A stretch of 64,000 nucleotides of DNA from Polaribacter huanghezhanensis (GCF_030444335.1 NZ_CP128595.1:1674001-1738000); one strand, 5' to 3'. Counted from the stretch's first letter, positions 18,737-26,708 are shown. Notes: generated from the sequence alone by a model not told the origin. A program made the numbers and translations.

Positions 18737-19734
18737 TGATTGATATAAAATCAAAATTTTATAAAGCGATATTATTTCTGCTATCAATTCTTGCAATTGG
18801 CGTTGTTGGCTATATGTTTTTGTCTGAGTTTAGTTTTATTGATGCTGTTTATATGACAGTTATTACAATATCTACAGTTGGGTTTAGAGAATTACACCCA
18901 ATGAATTCAGAAGAAAAAATATTTACAATATTTTTAATTTTAACAAGTCTTTCTTTATTTGGGTATGCAGTTTCATCATTTACGGAAGCAATAGCAAGTG
19001 GAGAATTTTTTAAACAATTAAAACGAAAGAAAGTGCAACAAAAAATAGATAAACTAAAGAATCATATCATTGTTTGTGGTTATGGAAGAAATGGTATGCA
19101 AGCAATTCATAAATTAAAAAACTATCAAAAAGAGTTTGTAGTTGTAGAAAAAGATAAAGAAATATTAAGTTTTTTAGAAGCAGAAGGGATTTTATATATT
19201 GAAGGAGATGCGACTACCGATGAAATATTATTGAATGCAGGGATAGAAAATGCAAGTAATTTGATTACCGCTTTGCCTTCTGATGCAGATAATTTATTTG
19301 TAGTTTTAACAGCAAGTCAATTAAATAAAAACTGTAGAATTATTAGTAGGGCATCCAACGAATCATCGTTTAATAAATTAAAATTTGCAGGAGCATCAAA
19401 TGTAATTATGCCAGATAAGTTAGGTGGCGCACATATGGCTTCTTTAGTTGTAACACCAGATGTTATAGAGTTTGTAGATAGATTAACCATTGAAGGAGAA
19501 ACAACTGCAAACTTAGAAGAAGTAGCTGTAAATGATTTGCCTAAAGAATATTTAGGGAAAACAATTTTTGATTTAGATCTACGAAAAAAAACAGGTTGTT
19601 CTGTGATTGGATTTAAAACTTCTGATGGGGATTATATTATCAATCCAGAATCAGCAATAAAATTAGTAGCAGACTCTGGTTTAATTGTTTTAGGAAAACC
19701 AGAACAGATTGTAAAATTAAGAAAGTTGTTTTAA
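18736..19734 (+). CDS. Potassium-channel-type protein with RCK (TrkA-N/TrkA-C) domains
   Basis: This is a 332-residue inner-membrane protein of the MthK/Kch layout: TM1 (about 9-29), a pore helix and filter (about 36-52), TM2 (about 61-83), then a cytoplasmic RCK domain starting with IIVCGYGRNG (NAD/nucleotide-binding Rossmann motif) and a TrkA-C region (about 250-332). The filter reads TISTVGFRELHP, where typical potassium channels have TVGYGD, so ion selectivity is uncertain. Start and stop overlap both neighbours by TAATG junctions, which places it in an operon with the PspC-like gene and the reductase gene. Confidence 0.88.
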   Translation: MIDIKSKFYKAILFLLSILAIGVVGYMFLSEFSFIDAVYMTVITISTVGFRELHPMNSEEKIFTIFLILTSLSLFGYAVSSFTEAIASGEFFKQLKRKKVQQKIDKLKNHIIVCGYGRNGMQAIHKLKNYQKEFVVVEKDKEILSFLEAEGILYIEGDATTDEILLNAGIENASNLITALPSDADNLFVVLTASQLNKNCRIISRASNESSFNKLKFAGASNVIMPDKLGGAHMASLVVTPDVIEFVDRLTIEGETTANLEEVAVNDLPKEYLGKTIFDLDLRKKTGCSVIGFKTSDGDYIINPESAIKLVADSGLIVLGKPEQIVKLRKLF

Positions 19735-20636
19735 TGAAAATAAAAATTCTTATTACTGGAAGTAACGGATTGTTAGGTCAAAACTTAATTGAATTATTTC
19801 TAAAAGACACCAAAAATTACGAAATTTTCGGATTCTCTAGAGGAGAAAATAGAAGCGGAAGAACCGATTTTGAATATCAAGATATTGATATTACGAACCA
19901 ACAATTGTTAGCAAAAAAAACAAAGCAAATCAAACCAAATTTTATTATCAATACCGCAGCAATGACAAATGTTGACGCGTGCGAAAACGATAAAGTTGGT
20001 TGTTATGATTTAAACGTAAATGTTGTTCAGTATCTAGCAGCTATTTGTTCAGAAATAAACGCCCATTTAATTCATATTTCTACAGATTTTATTTTTGATG
20101 GAAAAAAAGGAAATTACACAGAAGATGCTGTTCCGAATCCGTTAAGTTATTACGGAGAAACCAAATTGCTTTCTGAAGCGGTTTTACAAAAATCAGCCAT
20201 AAATTATACTATTTTAAGAACCATTTTAGTGTACGGTTTGGTAAATGATATGAGCAGAAGTAATATTGTACTTTGGGTCAAAGAATCCTTAGAGAGGAAC
20301 AAAGAAATTACGATTGTTGATGATCAATTTCGAACGCCAACCTATGTAGAAGATTTGGCATTGGCATGTAAAATTTCAATCGATAAGAAAGCAACAGGAA
20401 TTTTTAATATTTCTAGCAATCAATTGTTAAGTATTTATGAAATTGCACAAGAAATTGCAGAAGTTTTTCAATTAGATAAAACGTTGATAAAGCCAATTTC
20501 TACAAGCACTTTAAATCAGACTGCACCAAGACCTCCAATTACAGGATTTGATTTAACAAAGACAAACAAAATATTGAGTTTTTATCCAAAATCATTCAAA
20601 GAAGATTTGCAAAGATTTAAGCAGAAATTAATATGA
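19734..20636 (+). CDS. SDR-family NAD(P)-dependent sugar-nucleotide reductase (RmlD/dTDP-4-dehydrorhamnose reductase-like)
   Basis: The 300-residue protein carries the Rossmann motif ITGSNGLLGQNLIELF, the block NTAAMTNVDACE, HISTDFIFDGKKGNYTE, the YxxxK catalytic pair in YYGETKLLSEA, and FRTPTYVEDLA. These are the RmlD-subfamily hallmarks. RmlD makes dTDP-L-rhamnose, but here no rmlABC genes are near, so the substrate is open. It overlaps the channel gene by TAATG and is the last gene of this small operon. Confidence 0.85.
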   Translation: MKIKILITGSNGLLGQNLIELFLKDTKNYEIFGFSRGENRSGRTDFEYQDIDITNQQLLAKKTKQIKPNFIINTAAMTNVDACENDKVGCYDLNVNVVQYLAAICSEINAHLIHISTDFIFDGKKGNYTEDAVPNPLSYYGETKLLSEAVLQKSAINYTILRTILVYGLVNDMSRSNIVLWVKESLERNKEITIVDDQFRTPTYVEDLALACKISIDKKATGIFNISSNQLLSIYEIAQEIAEVFQLDKTLIKPISTSTLNQTAPRPPITGFDLTKTNKILSFYPKSFKEDLQRFKQKLI

Positions 20637-20724
20637 TGTTTATTTTTAACGTCTAAAAGTTGTCAAAAGCTCAATTTTTTATGATATTGCGGTCAACAAA
20701 ATTAAATAAACTAACTTACATATT

Positions 20725-22425
20725 ATGAAGAAAAAATTTCTAACGGCGCTACTTTTTGTTGCTCCTATGTTAACTTTTGCTCAAGAAACTGCTTCGGTAG
20801 GTATCGATCAAAAAATCGATGCAGCTTTTAAACCAATTTCAGAATTTTTTAGCAAGATTATATTTTTTAATGTTTGGCACGATCCAGATATTCCTTTTGT
20901 ATTGTTGCTTTTGGTTGGGAGTGCAGCTTTTTTTACTATTTATTTTGGTTTTCCAAACTTTCGTTTTTTCAAAAAAGCAATCGATATTGTTCGTGGTAAG
21001 TATGAAGATATTGAAACACATGGTGCGCAAATGCTTTATGGTGAAGATGGAATTGCACAAGGAACTGATTTTAACAATGTAGATGATATTGAGAAGCATA
21101 TCGACGAACTTTCTGACGATTTAGCTATTGACGGCGATATTAAAGATACGATTAGAGATGAGAGTACGAGTGGAGAAGTCTCTCACTTTCAAGCTTTGGC
21201 AACAGCAGTTTCTGGGACAGTTGGTAACGGAAATATAGCGGGTGTAGCTTTGGCAATTGCATTGGGTGGTCCTGGAGCCACTTTTTGGATGGTAGTTTGT
21301 GGATTGCTAGGTATGTCAACTAAATTTGTTGAATGTACTTTGGGTGTACAATATAGAGATGTTGGAGAAGATGGAACGGTATATGGAGGTCCAATGTACT
21401 ATTTAACCAAAGGATTAAAAGAACGTGGATTTGCTAAGTTAGGTAAAGTTGCTGCAGTATTATTTGCAATATTTTGTATTGGTGGATCTTTCGGTGGTGG
21501 TAATGCTGCTCAATCAAATCAAGCTACAATTGTAATTAAAGACATTATGGGCTTAACAAGTACTGGTGCAGGATTCTGGATTGGTGTTGTCTTAGCTGTT
21601 TTTGTTGGAATTATAATTATTGGAGGAATTAAACGAATTGCTCAGGTAACAGAAAAAGTTGTGCCTTTTATGGCGGTTCTATACATAGGAGCATGTTTGT
21701 ATATTTTATTTAGCAATTTCAGTTTGTTGGATGATGCATTTGGTGTTATTTTTAGAGAAGCCTTTAATCCGAAAGCAATTGGTGTGGGTGGATTTATCGG
21801 AGTGTTATTAGTCGGATTTAAAAGAGCTGCTTTTTCAAACGAAGCAGGTGCAGGTTCTGCATCTATTGCTCACTCGGCAGTAAAAACAAAGTATTCTGCT
21901 TCAGAAGGTTTGGTGGCTTTATTAGAGCCTTTTATTGATACAGTTGTTATTTGTACAATGACAGCTTTAGTAATTGTAATTTTTAATATGGGCGGTGCTT
22001 TTCAATATGGAGGTGACGGATTAGGAGCTGTAATGATTAACGGTGAATCTTTTGAGGGAGCAGGAATTACACAACAAGCTTTTAATAGCTTTATTCCATA
22101 TTCTCATTTATTCTTAACAGTAGCAGTTGTATTGTTTGCTGTTTCTACTATGATTTCTTGGTCTTATTACGGACTGCAATCGTGGAAGTATTTATTTGGT
22201 AGAGGAAAAGTAGCTGATTTAACATATAAAGTGCTATTCTTAATCTTTGTAGTTATTGGTGCTGCGGCGAGTATGAAATCGATCTGGGAATTCTCTGATG
22301 CAATGATTTTTGCAATGGTATTTCCAAACATGATTGGATTGTACTTCTTGTTCCCAGTAGTTAAAAAACAATTGACACGTTATTTAGATGCTATTAAATT
22401 AAAGCACAAAGCTTTGAAAGACTAG
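20725..22425 (+). CDS. Alanine/glycine:cation symporter (AGCS family)
   Basis: This is a 566-residue inner-membrane sodium-coupled amino-acid transporter. An N-terminal signal-like segment (MKKKFLTALLFVAPMLTFAQ) precedes the transporter core, which has about ten hydrophobic segments and the AGCS blocks VSGTVGNGNIAGVALAI, GGPGATFWM, VYGGPMYYL and KRAAFSNEAGAGSASIAHS. A charged insert (about residues 90-150: ETHGAQMLYGED... DDLAIDGDIKDTI) between the first helix and the core is larger than in enterobacterial members, as is common in Bacteroidota. It appears to be transcribed alone or with the HHH gene 21 nt downstream. Confidence 0.92.
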   Translation: MKKKFLTALLFVAPMLTFAQETASVGIDQKIDAAFKPISEFFSKIIFFNVWHDPDIPFVLLLLVGSAAFFTIYFGFPNFRFFKKAIDIVRGKYEDIETHGAQMLYGEDGIAQGTDFNNVDDIEKHIDELSDDLAIDGDIKDTIRDESTSGEVSHFQALATAVSGTVGNGNIAGVALAIALGGPGATFWMVVCGLLGMSTKFVECTLGVQYRDVGEDGTVYGGPMYYLTKGLKERGFAKLGKVAAVLFAIFCIGGSFGGGNAAQSNQATIVIKDIMGLTSTGAGFWIGVVLAVFVGIIIIGGIKRIAQVTEKVVPFMAVLYIGACLYILFSNFSLLDDAFGVIFREAFNPKAIGVGGFIGVLLVGFKRAAFSNEAGAGSASIAHSAVKTKYSASEGLVALLEPFIDTVVICTMTALVIVIFNMGGAFQYGGDGLGAVMINGESFEGAGITQQAFNSFIPYSHLFLTVAVVLFAVSTMISWSYYGLQSWKYLFGRGKVADLTYKVLFLIFVVIGAAASMKSIWEFSDAMIFAMVFPNMIGLYFLFPVVKKQLTRYLDAIKLKHKALKD

Positions 22426-22446
22426 ATGAGCTAAAACAAGATTAAT

Positions 22447-23325
22447 ATGAAAAATTTAAAACCCCATTTCTGGTATAATAAAAGCCAACGAAATGGGGTT
22501 TTCTTTTTGCTGTTGCTAATTATTGCGTTACAAATAGCAATTTTATTTATTGATTTTTCAGAGAACAATAATCTTTTTAATACAAAAGAATCTATTGCAT
22601 TAAATGCTAAAATAGATTCTTTAAAAAAAGTTGAGATAGAAAAAAGAAAACCAAAAATCTATCCATTCAATCCAAACTACCTTACAGATTATAAAGGTGC
22701 TCAATTAGGAATGTCAATTCAAGAGATTGATCGATTACTTGCCTTTAGAGAAGGTGGTAAGTTCATTAATTCAGCAAATCAGTTTCAGAAAGTTACACAA
22801 GTTTCAGATCGTTTATTGCGTAAGATTTCTCCTTATTTTAAGTTTCCAGAATGGGTTGTGAAAGAGCAACAGAAAAATATAAAAAAATCAACAAGAAAAT
22901 TAGAAAACTCTAAAATAGAAGTAAGTACTAGAGATATAAACGTTGCAACTGCAAAAGACTTTCAAACCATAAACGGAGTTAATGAATATTTAGCCCAAAG
23001 AATACTTAAATACAGAAAAAAACTAAGCGGATTTTCATATTCAAATCAATTGCTAGAAGTTTGGAAATTAGATGCAATTACTGCGCAAAGAATTTTGAAT
23101 ACTTTTAAAATTATCGACAAGCCCATCATCAACAAAATAAATGTAAATACCGCTACATTTAAACAAGTGCTCTCTAATCCTTATATAGATTATGATTTAT
23201 GTAAAAAAATCTTTGAATTTAGAGATGAAGTTGCTGAATTGCAATCGATTGAAGAATTAAAAAATATTGAAGGTTTTCCTTTGGATAAATATGATAGAAT
23301 AATTCTATATTTGGAAGCTAAATAA
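22447..23325 (+). CDS. Helix-hairpin-helix (ComEA-like) protein
   Basis: The 292-residue protein has one N-terminal membrane anchor (VFFLLLLIIALQIAILFI, about residues 18-35). It then has three HhH-type segments: YKGAQLGMSIQEIDRLLAF, INVATAKDFQTINGVNEYLA, and INVNTATFKQVLSNPYIDY. ComEA proteins bind transforming DNA in the periplasm; Bacteroidota members of this class are often annotated only as HhH proteins, and a DNA-uptake role here is inference. The first codons also encode a perfect 13-bp hairpin (22458-22502) followed by a T-rich run, so the coding start overlaps a terminator-like structure. Confidence 0.8.
   Translation: MKNLKPHFWYNKSQRNGVFFLLLLIIALQIAILFIDFSENNNLFNTKESIALNAKIDSLKKVEIEKRKPKIYPFNPNYLTDYKGAQLGMSIQEIDRLLAFREGGKFINSANQFQKVTQVSDRLLRKISPYFKFPEWVVKEQQKNIKKSTRKLENSKIEVSTRDINVATAKDFQTINGVNEYLAQRILKYRKKLSGFSYSNQLLEVWKLDAITAQRILNTFKIIDKPIINKINVNTATFKQVLSNPYIDYDLCKKIFEFRDEVAELQSIEELKNIEGFPLDKYDRIILYLEAK
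22458..22507 (+). promoter_or_regulatory. Terminator-like hairpin inside the start of the HHH gene
   Basis: AAAACCCCATTTC (22458-22470) and GAAATGGGGTTTT (22490-22502) are perfect reverse complements with a 19-nt loop, followed by CTTTTTG. The structure begins 12 nt into the coding sequence and may end part of the symporter transcripts or act as an attenuator. Confidence 0.6.
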
Positions 23326-23353
23326 ACAAACAACTAAAATAGCAAGCAGTACT

Positions 23354-24520
23354 ATGAATAATATGTACTTTACAGAAGAACACGAAGTTTTTAGAAAAAG
23401 TTTTCGTGATTTTTTACAAAAAGAAGTAACTCCGCATATTGATAAGTGGGAGAAAACAGGAACAATAGAACGCTTTATTTGGAAGAAATTTGGCGAAATG
23501 GGTTATTTCGGATTAAACTCTCCTGAAGAATTTGGTGGATTGAATCTAGATATTTTTTACACCGTTATTTTCTTAGAAGAACTGCAAAAAATCAACTCTG
23601 GCGGGTTTGCAGCTGCAATGTGGGCGCACGCATATTTAGCAATGACGCACGTTACAAAAGAAGGCGACGACAGAATTAAAAACGAATATTTAACACCAAG
23701 TATCGATGGCGATAAAATAGGTTGTTTATGTATTTCAGAACCTTTCGGCGGAAGTGATGTTGCTGGAATGAGAACAACTGCTGTTAAAAAAGGAGATTCG
23801 TATGTAATTAATGGTTCTAAGACTTTTATTACAAACGGAATTTATTCTGATTATTTAGTGGTTGCAGCCAAAACAAATCCAGAAGACAAGCATAAAGGAA
23901 TGAGTATTTTTATTATCGATAGAGATACACCTGGAATTTCATCAACCAAATTAGATAAATTAGGTTGGAGAGCTTCAGATACTGCAGAAATCGCTTTTGA
24001 TAATGTGGTAATTCCATCAGAAAATTTAATGGGAGAAGAAGGAAAAGGTTTTCCTTATATTATGCAGCATTTTGCGTTAGAACGCTTAATTATGGCGATT
24101 AATGCGCATGCAAGAGCAGAATATGCAGTAGAATATGCAATACAATATATGAGTGAGCGCCAAGCTTTTGGAAAAACGTTGGATAAATTTCAGGCATTGC
24201 GTCATAAAATAGCAGAAATGGCGAGTGAAGTAGAGATGTGTAAAGAATTTAATTATTCAATTGCAAAAAGATTAAATGATGGAACGTATGTTGTAAAAGA
24301 GGCAAGTATGGCAAAAATGTTGTCAACCAAAATGGCAGATTCTGTGATTTATGATGCTTTACAAATGTTAGGCGGATATGGTTATATGGAAGATTACCCA
24401 TTGGCAAGAATGTTAAGAGATAGTAGATTGGGTCCAATTGGTGGCGGAACTTCTGAAATTTTGAAAGAAATTATCGCAAAAATGATTATTGATAAAAAAG
24501 ATTACAAGCCTGCGACTTAG
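23354..24520 (+). CDS. Acyl-CoA dehydrogenase family protein (long-chain/isovaleryl type active site)
   Basis: This 388-residue FAD enzyme catalyses alpha,beta-dehydrogenation of an acyl-CoA in fatty-acid or branched-chain amino-acid breakdown, feeding electrons to ETF. Family blocks are CISEPFGGSDVAGMRTTA, KTFITNGIYSDY, the FAD segment RQAFGKTLDKFQALRHK, and MLGGYGYMEDYPLARMLRDSR. The C-terminal GGGTSEILKEII has Gly where medium- and short-chain enzymes have the catalytic Glu; instead Glu243 in HFALERLIMAINA fits the long-chain/isovaleryl position. The exact substrate is not determinable. It is 28 nt from the HHH gene, with no obvious functional link. Confidence 0.9.
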   Translation: MNNMYFTEEHEVFRKSFRDFLQKEVTPHIDKWEKTGTIERFIWKKFGEMGYFGLNSPEEFGGLNLDIFYTVIFLEELQKINSGGFAAAMWAHAYLAMTHVTKEGDDRIKNEYLTPSIDGDKIGCLCISEPFGGSDVAGMRTTAVKKGDSYVINGSKTFITNGIYSDYLVVAAKTNPEDKHKGMSIFIIDRDTPGISSTKLDKLGWRASDTAEIAFDNVVIPSENLMGEEGKGFPYIMQHFALERLIMAINAHARAEYAVEYAIQYMSERQAFGKTLDKFQALRHKIAEMASEVEMCKEFNYSIAKRLNDGTYVVKEASMAKMLSTKMADSVIYDALQMLGGYGYMEDYPLARMLRDSRLGPIGGGTSEILKEIIAKMIIDKKDYKPAT

Positions 24521-24586
24521 TTTAATTGTTTTTGCGAAAATGGTTTTTCCCATTCGCAAAAATGATTGTAAACCCGCGACTTAGTT
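24500..24586. repeat. Imperfect 23-bp direct repeat at the end of the acyl-CoA dehydrogenase gene
   Basis: The last codons of the dehydrogenase (24500-24522, with GCGACTTAGTT) recur at 24564-24586, 64 nt downstream, with a few substitutions. Between them lies an imperfect stem (TTTTTGCGAA near 24530 with TTCGCAAAAA near 24553). This looks like a local tail duplication. Confidence 0.6.
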
Positions 24587-24616
24587 AGATTGCTAGATAT
24601 TTAGACTGCTAGATGT
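24585..24616. repeat. 16-bp tandem repeat, two copies
   Basis: TTAGATTGCTAGATAT (24585-24600) is followed directly by TTAGACTGCTAGATGT (24601-24616), 14 of 16 positions identical. The remaining gap up to the rpsU promoter holds further AT-rich repeats of the form TTGATAATTG (24628, 24662) and GGTAA(GT/CT)G. No gene is visible in 24521-24762. Confidence 0.6.
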
Positions 24617-24691
24617 TTTTTTATAATTGATAATTGGTAAGTGAAAACTGGTAACTGTTCATTGATAATTGAAATAATCAATACTTTTTAC

Positions 24692-24721
24692 TTGCGCATT
24701 AAAAAAACCTTTGTATTTTTG
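24692..24721 (+). promoter_or_regulatory. Sigma-A promoter of rpsU
   Basis: TTG (24692-24694), a 19-nt spacer and TATTTTTG (24714-24721) match the Bacteroidota -33/-7 consensus exactly. A transcript would begin near 24727, giving a leader of about 36 nt that contains the Shine-Dalgarno sequence. Confidence 0.85.
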
Positions 24722-24745
24722 CAGTCCAATTTAAAGAACGACATG

Positions 24746-24755
24746 AAAGGAGGTG
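24746..24755 (+). promoter_or_regulatory. Full-length Shine-Dalgarno sequence of rpsU
   Basis: AAAGGAGGTG is complementary over 10 nt to the expected 3' end of Bacteroidota 16S rRNA, with 7 nt to the ATG at 24763. Almost no other gene in this window has such a site. In Flavobacterium johnsoniae, bS21 helps hide the anti-Shine-Dalgarno sequence, and rpsU is reported as one of the few genes with a strong site (recalled), which fits autoregulation of S21. Confidence 0.85.
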
Positions 24756-24762
24756 CCAACAT

Positions 24763-24960
24763 ATGTTAATTATACCTGTAAAAGAAGGAGAGAATATAGA
24801 TAGAGCTTTGAAACGTTTCAAAAGAAAATTTGATCGTACGAAGACTATGAAGAACTTACGTAACAGAAAGCATTTTACAAAGCCATCTGTAGCAAAAAGA
24901 GCTCAAAACATTAAAGCGTCTTACGTTCAAAAACTAAGAACTCAAGAAGAAGTTGGTTAG
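24763..24960 (+). CDS. rpsU: 30S ribosomal protein bS21
   Basis: bS21 is a 65-residue basic small-subunit protein near the anti-Shine-Dalgarno region of 16S rRNA. The sequence opens LIIPVKEGENIDRALKRFKR and has the conserved KFDRTKTMKNLRNRKHF block. The length is normal for Bacteroidota. It has its own consensus promoter, an exceptional 10-nt Shine-Dalgarno sequence (24746-24755) and a strong terminator, so it is a separate unit upstream of xerC. The site suggests feedback: when S21 is scarce, the anti-Shine-Dalgarno is exposed and rpsU translation rises. Confidence 0.97.
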   Translation: MLIIPVKEGENIDRALKRFKRKFDRTKTMKNLRNRKHFTKPSVAKRAQNIKASYVQKLRTQEEVG

Positions 24961-24982
24961 TGATAATCAGTTTTAAAAATAT

Positions 24983-25018
24983 AAATCCTGTCAATTTTTG
25001 ACAGGATTTTTTTGTTTT
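24983..25018 (+). terminator. Rho-independent terminator of rpsU
   Basis: A 12-bp perfect stem (24983-24994 with 24998-25009, loop of 3) runs into a T-rich stretch (TTTTTTTGTTTTT) 22 nt after the rpsU stop. Confidence 0.9.
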
Positions 25019-25046
25019 TATTAACGAAATTCACTTTTATATTATG

Positions 25047-25054
25047 TAACTTTG
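25047..25054 (+). promoter_or_regulatory. -7 promoter element of xerC
   Basis: TAACTTTG matches TAnnTTTG, 44 nt upstream of the xerC ATG and downstream of the rpsU terminator. No TTG is found at the expected -33 distance, so the promoter may be weak. Confidence 0.5.
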
Positions 25055-25098
25055 AGTGTGTAATTAGTAGTTGATACACTAGAACAAAAATTAGTAAT

Positions 25099-25986
25099 AT
25101 GCTTGTGAATTCTTTTTTAGAATATTTAGTTTTAGAGAGAAAATATTCAGCACATACAGTTTTGGCTTATAAAAAAGACATCACTTCTTTTTTTGAGTTT
25201 TGTAAAGAAGCATATGAAACAGAAAACCTTACGGATGTTAATTACAGTCAAATAAGATCTTGGATTGTAAAATTGGTTGATGATGGAATTTCGAACAACT
25301 CTATAAACAGAAAAATTAGTTCTTTAAAATCGTTCTATAAATTTTTACAGAAAACAAATCAGATTACATCAAATCCTTTAGCAAAACACAAATCACTAAA
25401 AGTTGCAAAAAAAGTTCAAGTTCCGTTTACATCCAAAGAAATAAATCAAGTTATTGAGAGTTTAGAAGAAGGTAGTGATTTTAAATCGTTAAGAAATAAA
25501 TTAATTGTAGAACTTTTTTATTCTACAGGAATGAGAAGAGCAGAGTTGATACATCTAAAATTAGCGTCTATAAGTTTTCAATCAAAAACAATAAAGGTTT
25601 TAGGGAAAAGAAATAAAGAAAGATTAATCCCTTTGATTCCTTCTGTGTTAAAAACAATCGAAGAATATTTAATTTTTAAAAAAGAAATTGCAACCGACAC
25701 TAATTATTTATTTGTCACAGAAAAAGGAAATAAAGTATACGAAACACTTGTTTATAGAGTTATAAATAATTACTTTAGTGATGTCTCTACAAAAGTAAAA
25801 AAGAGCCCGCATATATTACGACATTCGTTTGCTACTCATTTACTAAATCAAGGAGCAGATTTAAACTCGGTTAAAGAACTGTTAGGGCATTCAAGCTTAG
25901 CATCAACTCAAGTTTATACACACAATAGTTTAGAGAAAATAAAACAAGTGTACAACCAGGCTCATCCTAGAAGCCATAAAAAGTAA
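25099..25986 (+). CDS. xerC: Tyrosine recombinase XerC
   Basis: This site-specific recombinase resolves chromosome dimers at dif. It has 295 residues: an N-terminal SAM-like core-binding domain (about 1-95) and a catalytic domain. Catalytic residues are all present: Arg146 (TGMRRAEL), Lys170 (VLGKRNKERL), His238-x-x-Arg241 (HILRHSFATHLL), His264 (LGHSSLAST) and the nucleophile Tyr273. No neighbouring att site, phage gene or cargo is present, so it is the housekeeping recombinase rather than an integrase. It is followed after 6 nt by hpf. No dif-like site was recognised in the window. Confidence 0.93.
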   Translation: MLVNSFLEYLVLERKYSAHTVLAYKKDITSFFEFCKEAYETENLTDVNYSQIRSWIVKLVDDGISNNSINRKISSLKSFYKFLQKTNQITSNPLAKHKSLKVAKKVQVPFTSKEINQVIESLEEGSDFKSLRNKLIVELFYSTGMRRAELIHLKLASISFQSKTIKVLGKRNKERLIPLIPSVLKTIEEYLIFKKEIATDTNYLFVTEKGNKVYETLVYRVINNYFSDVSTKVKKSPHILRHSFATHLLNQGADLNSVKELLGHSSLASTQVYTHNSLEKIKQVYNQAHPRSHKK

Positions 25987-25992
25987 AATTAT

Positions 25993-26301
25993 ATGAAAGT
26001 ATTTATTCAATCAGTTAATTTTAACGCAGATTCAGATTTATTAAAGCATGCTGAAACCAAAGTGCAAGGTTTGGTTAAGTTTCATGATAAAATTATAGAT
26101 GCTGAGGTTTTCTTAAAAGTTCAAAACACGAGTGAAAAAGAGAATAAAATTTCAGAAATTAAAATTAATATTCCGGGCAGTGAATTGATTGTAAAAAAAG
26201 AGGCAAAATCTTTTGAAGAGGGAATTAGCATGGGTGTAGATTCGTTAAAAAGACAGCTTAAAAAGTCAAAAGAAAAATTAAGAGATTCTATGTCTATTTA
26301 A
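25993..26301 (+). CDS. hpf: Ribosome hibernation-promoting factor / RaiA family (short form)
   Basis: A 102-residue protein with the HPF/RaiA beta-alpha-beta pattern: MKVFIQSVNFNADSDLLKHA, then KVQGLVKFHDKIIDAEVFLKV, and a C-terminal helix SFEEGISMGVDSLKRQLKKSKEK. It lacks the C-terminal extension of long HPF, so it is the short form, which stabilises inactive ribosomes in stationary phase. Its position between xerC and the tRNA/tuf operon keeps it among translation genes. It probably shares the xerC transcript (6-nt gap). Confidence 0.9.
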   Translation: MKVFIQSVNFNADSDLLKHAETKVQGLVKFHDKIIDAEVFLKVQNTSEKENKISEIKINIPGSELIVKKEAKSFEEGISMGVDSLKRQLKKSKEKLRDSMSI

Positions 26302-26349
26302 AAAACAAAAAAATAGGTAAAAAAAGTTTTAGAAATAAAAAAAACTTTA

Positions 26350-26357
26350 TACATTTG
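26350..26357 (+). promoter_or_regulatory. -7 promoter element of the tRNA-tuf operon
   Basis: TACATTTG matches TAnnTTTG and lies 41 nt before the first tRNA. At the -33 distance the sequence is TTT (26328-26330), two of three consensus bases. It would drive the tRNA(Thr,Tyr,Gly,Thr)-tuf unit. Confidence 0.65.
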
Positions 26358-26397
26358 CAGTCCGTTAGAAATAGCGGATTGTTTTTTTATGCAATAT

Positions 26398-26471
26398 GCC
26401 GATGTAGCTCAGCTGGCTAGAGCAGCTGATTTGTAATCAGCAGGTCGGGGGTTCGAGTCCCTTCATCGGCT
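26398..26471 (+). tRNA. tRNA-Thr (anticodon TGT)
   Basis: A 74-nt cloverleaf: acceptor stem GCCGATG/CATCGGC, D-arm TAGCTCAGCTGGCTAGAGCA, anticodon stem CTGAT/ATCAG with loop TTTGTAA, T-arm with GGTTCGAGTCC. The CCA end is not encoded, as usual in Bacteroidota. First of four tandem tRNAs. Confidence 0.95.
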
Positions 26472-26501
26472 CAAAAAGACAAAAACGTTCATTGAAACAA
26501 G

Positions 26502-26583
26502 GGTGAGATACTCAAGCGGCCAACGAGGGCGGACTGTAAATCCGCTGACTACGTCTTCGCAGGTTCGAATCCTGCTCTCACCA
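26502..26583 (+). tRNA. tRNA-Tyr (anticodon GTA)
   Basis: An 82-nt class II tRNA with a long variable arm (GACTACGTCTTC region): acceptor GGTGAGA/TCTCACC, anticodon stem GCGGA/TCCGC with CTGTAAA loop, T-arm GCAGG TTCGAAT CCTGC. Discriminator A, no encoded CCA. Confidence 0.95.
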
Positions 26584-26624
26584 CGATAGTTTTTCAATTG
26601 AAAAACAAAGGATAAAAATAAAAT

Positions 26625-26697
26625 GCGAAAGTAGCTCAGTTGGTAGAGCGTCAGCCTTCCAAGCTGAATGTCGCCGGTTCGAACCCGGTCTTTCGCT
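26625..26697 (+). tRNA. tRNA-Gly (anticodon TCC)
   Basis: A 73-nt cloverleaf: acceptor GCGAAAG/CTTTCGC, anticodon stem CAGCC/AGCTG with loop TTCCA, T-arm CCGGTTCGAACCCGG. Third of the tandem array. Confidence 0.95.
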
Positions 26698-26708
26698 CTA
26701 AGTTTTAA

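Noticed and set aside
24530..24562. Stem after the acyl-CoA dehydrogenase gene as a terminator
   Set aside because: The right arm ends in A residues rather than T on the plus strand, and the stem has a bulge; no gene on the minus strand would use it.
25099..25986. Tyrosine recombinase as sign of an integrated element
   Set aside because: All neighbours are core translation genes and no att repeats or cargo are present; it fits housekeeping XerC.
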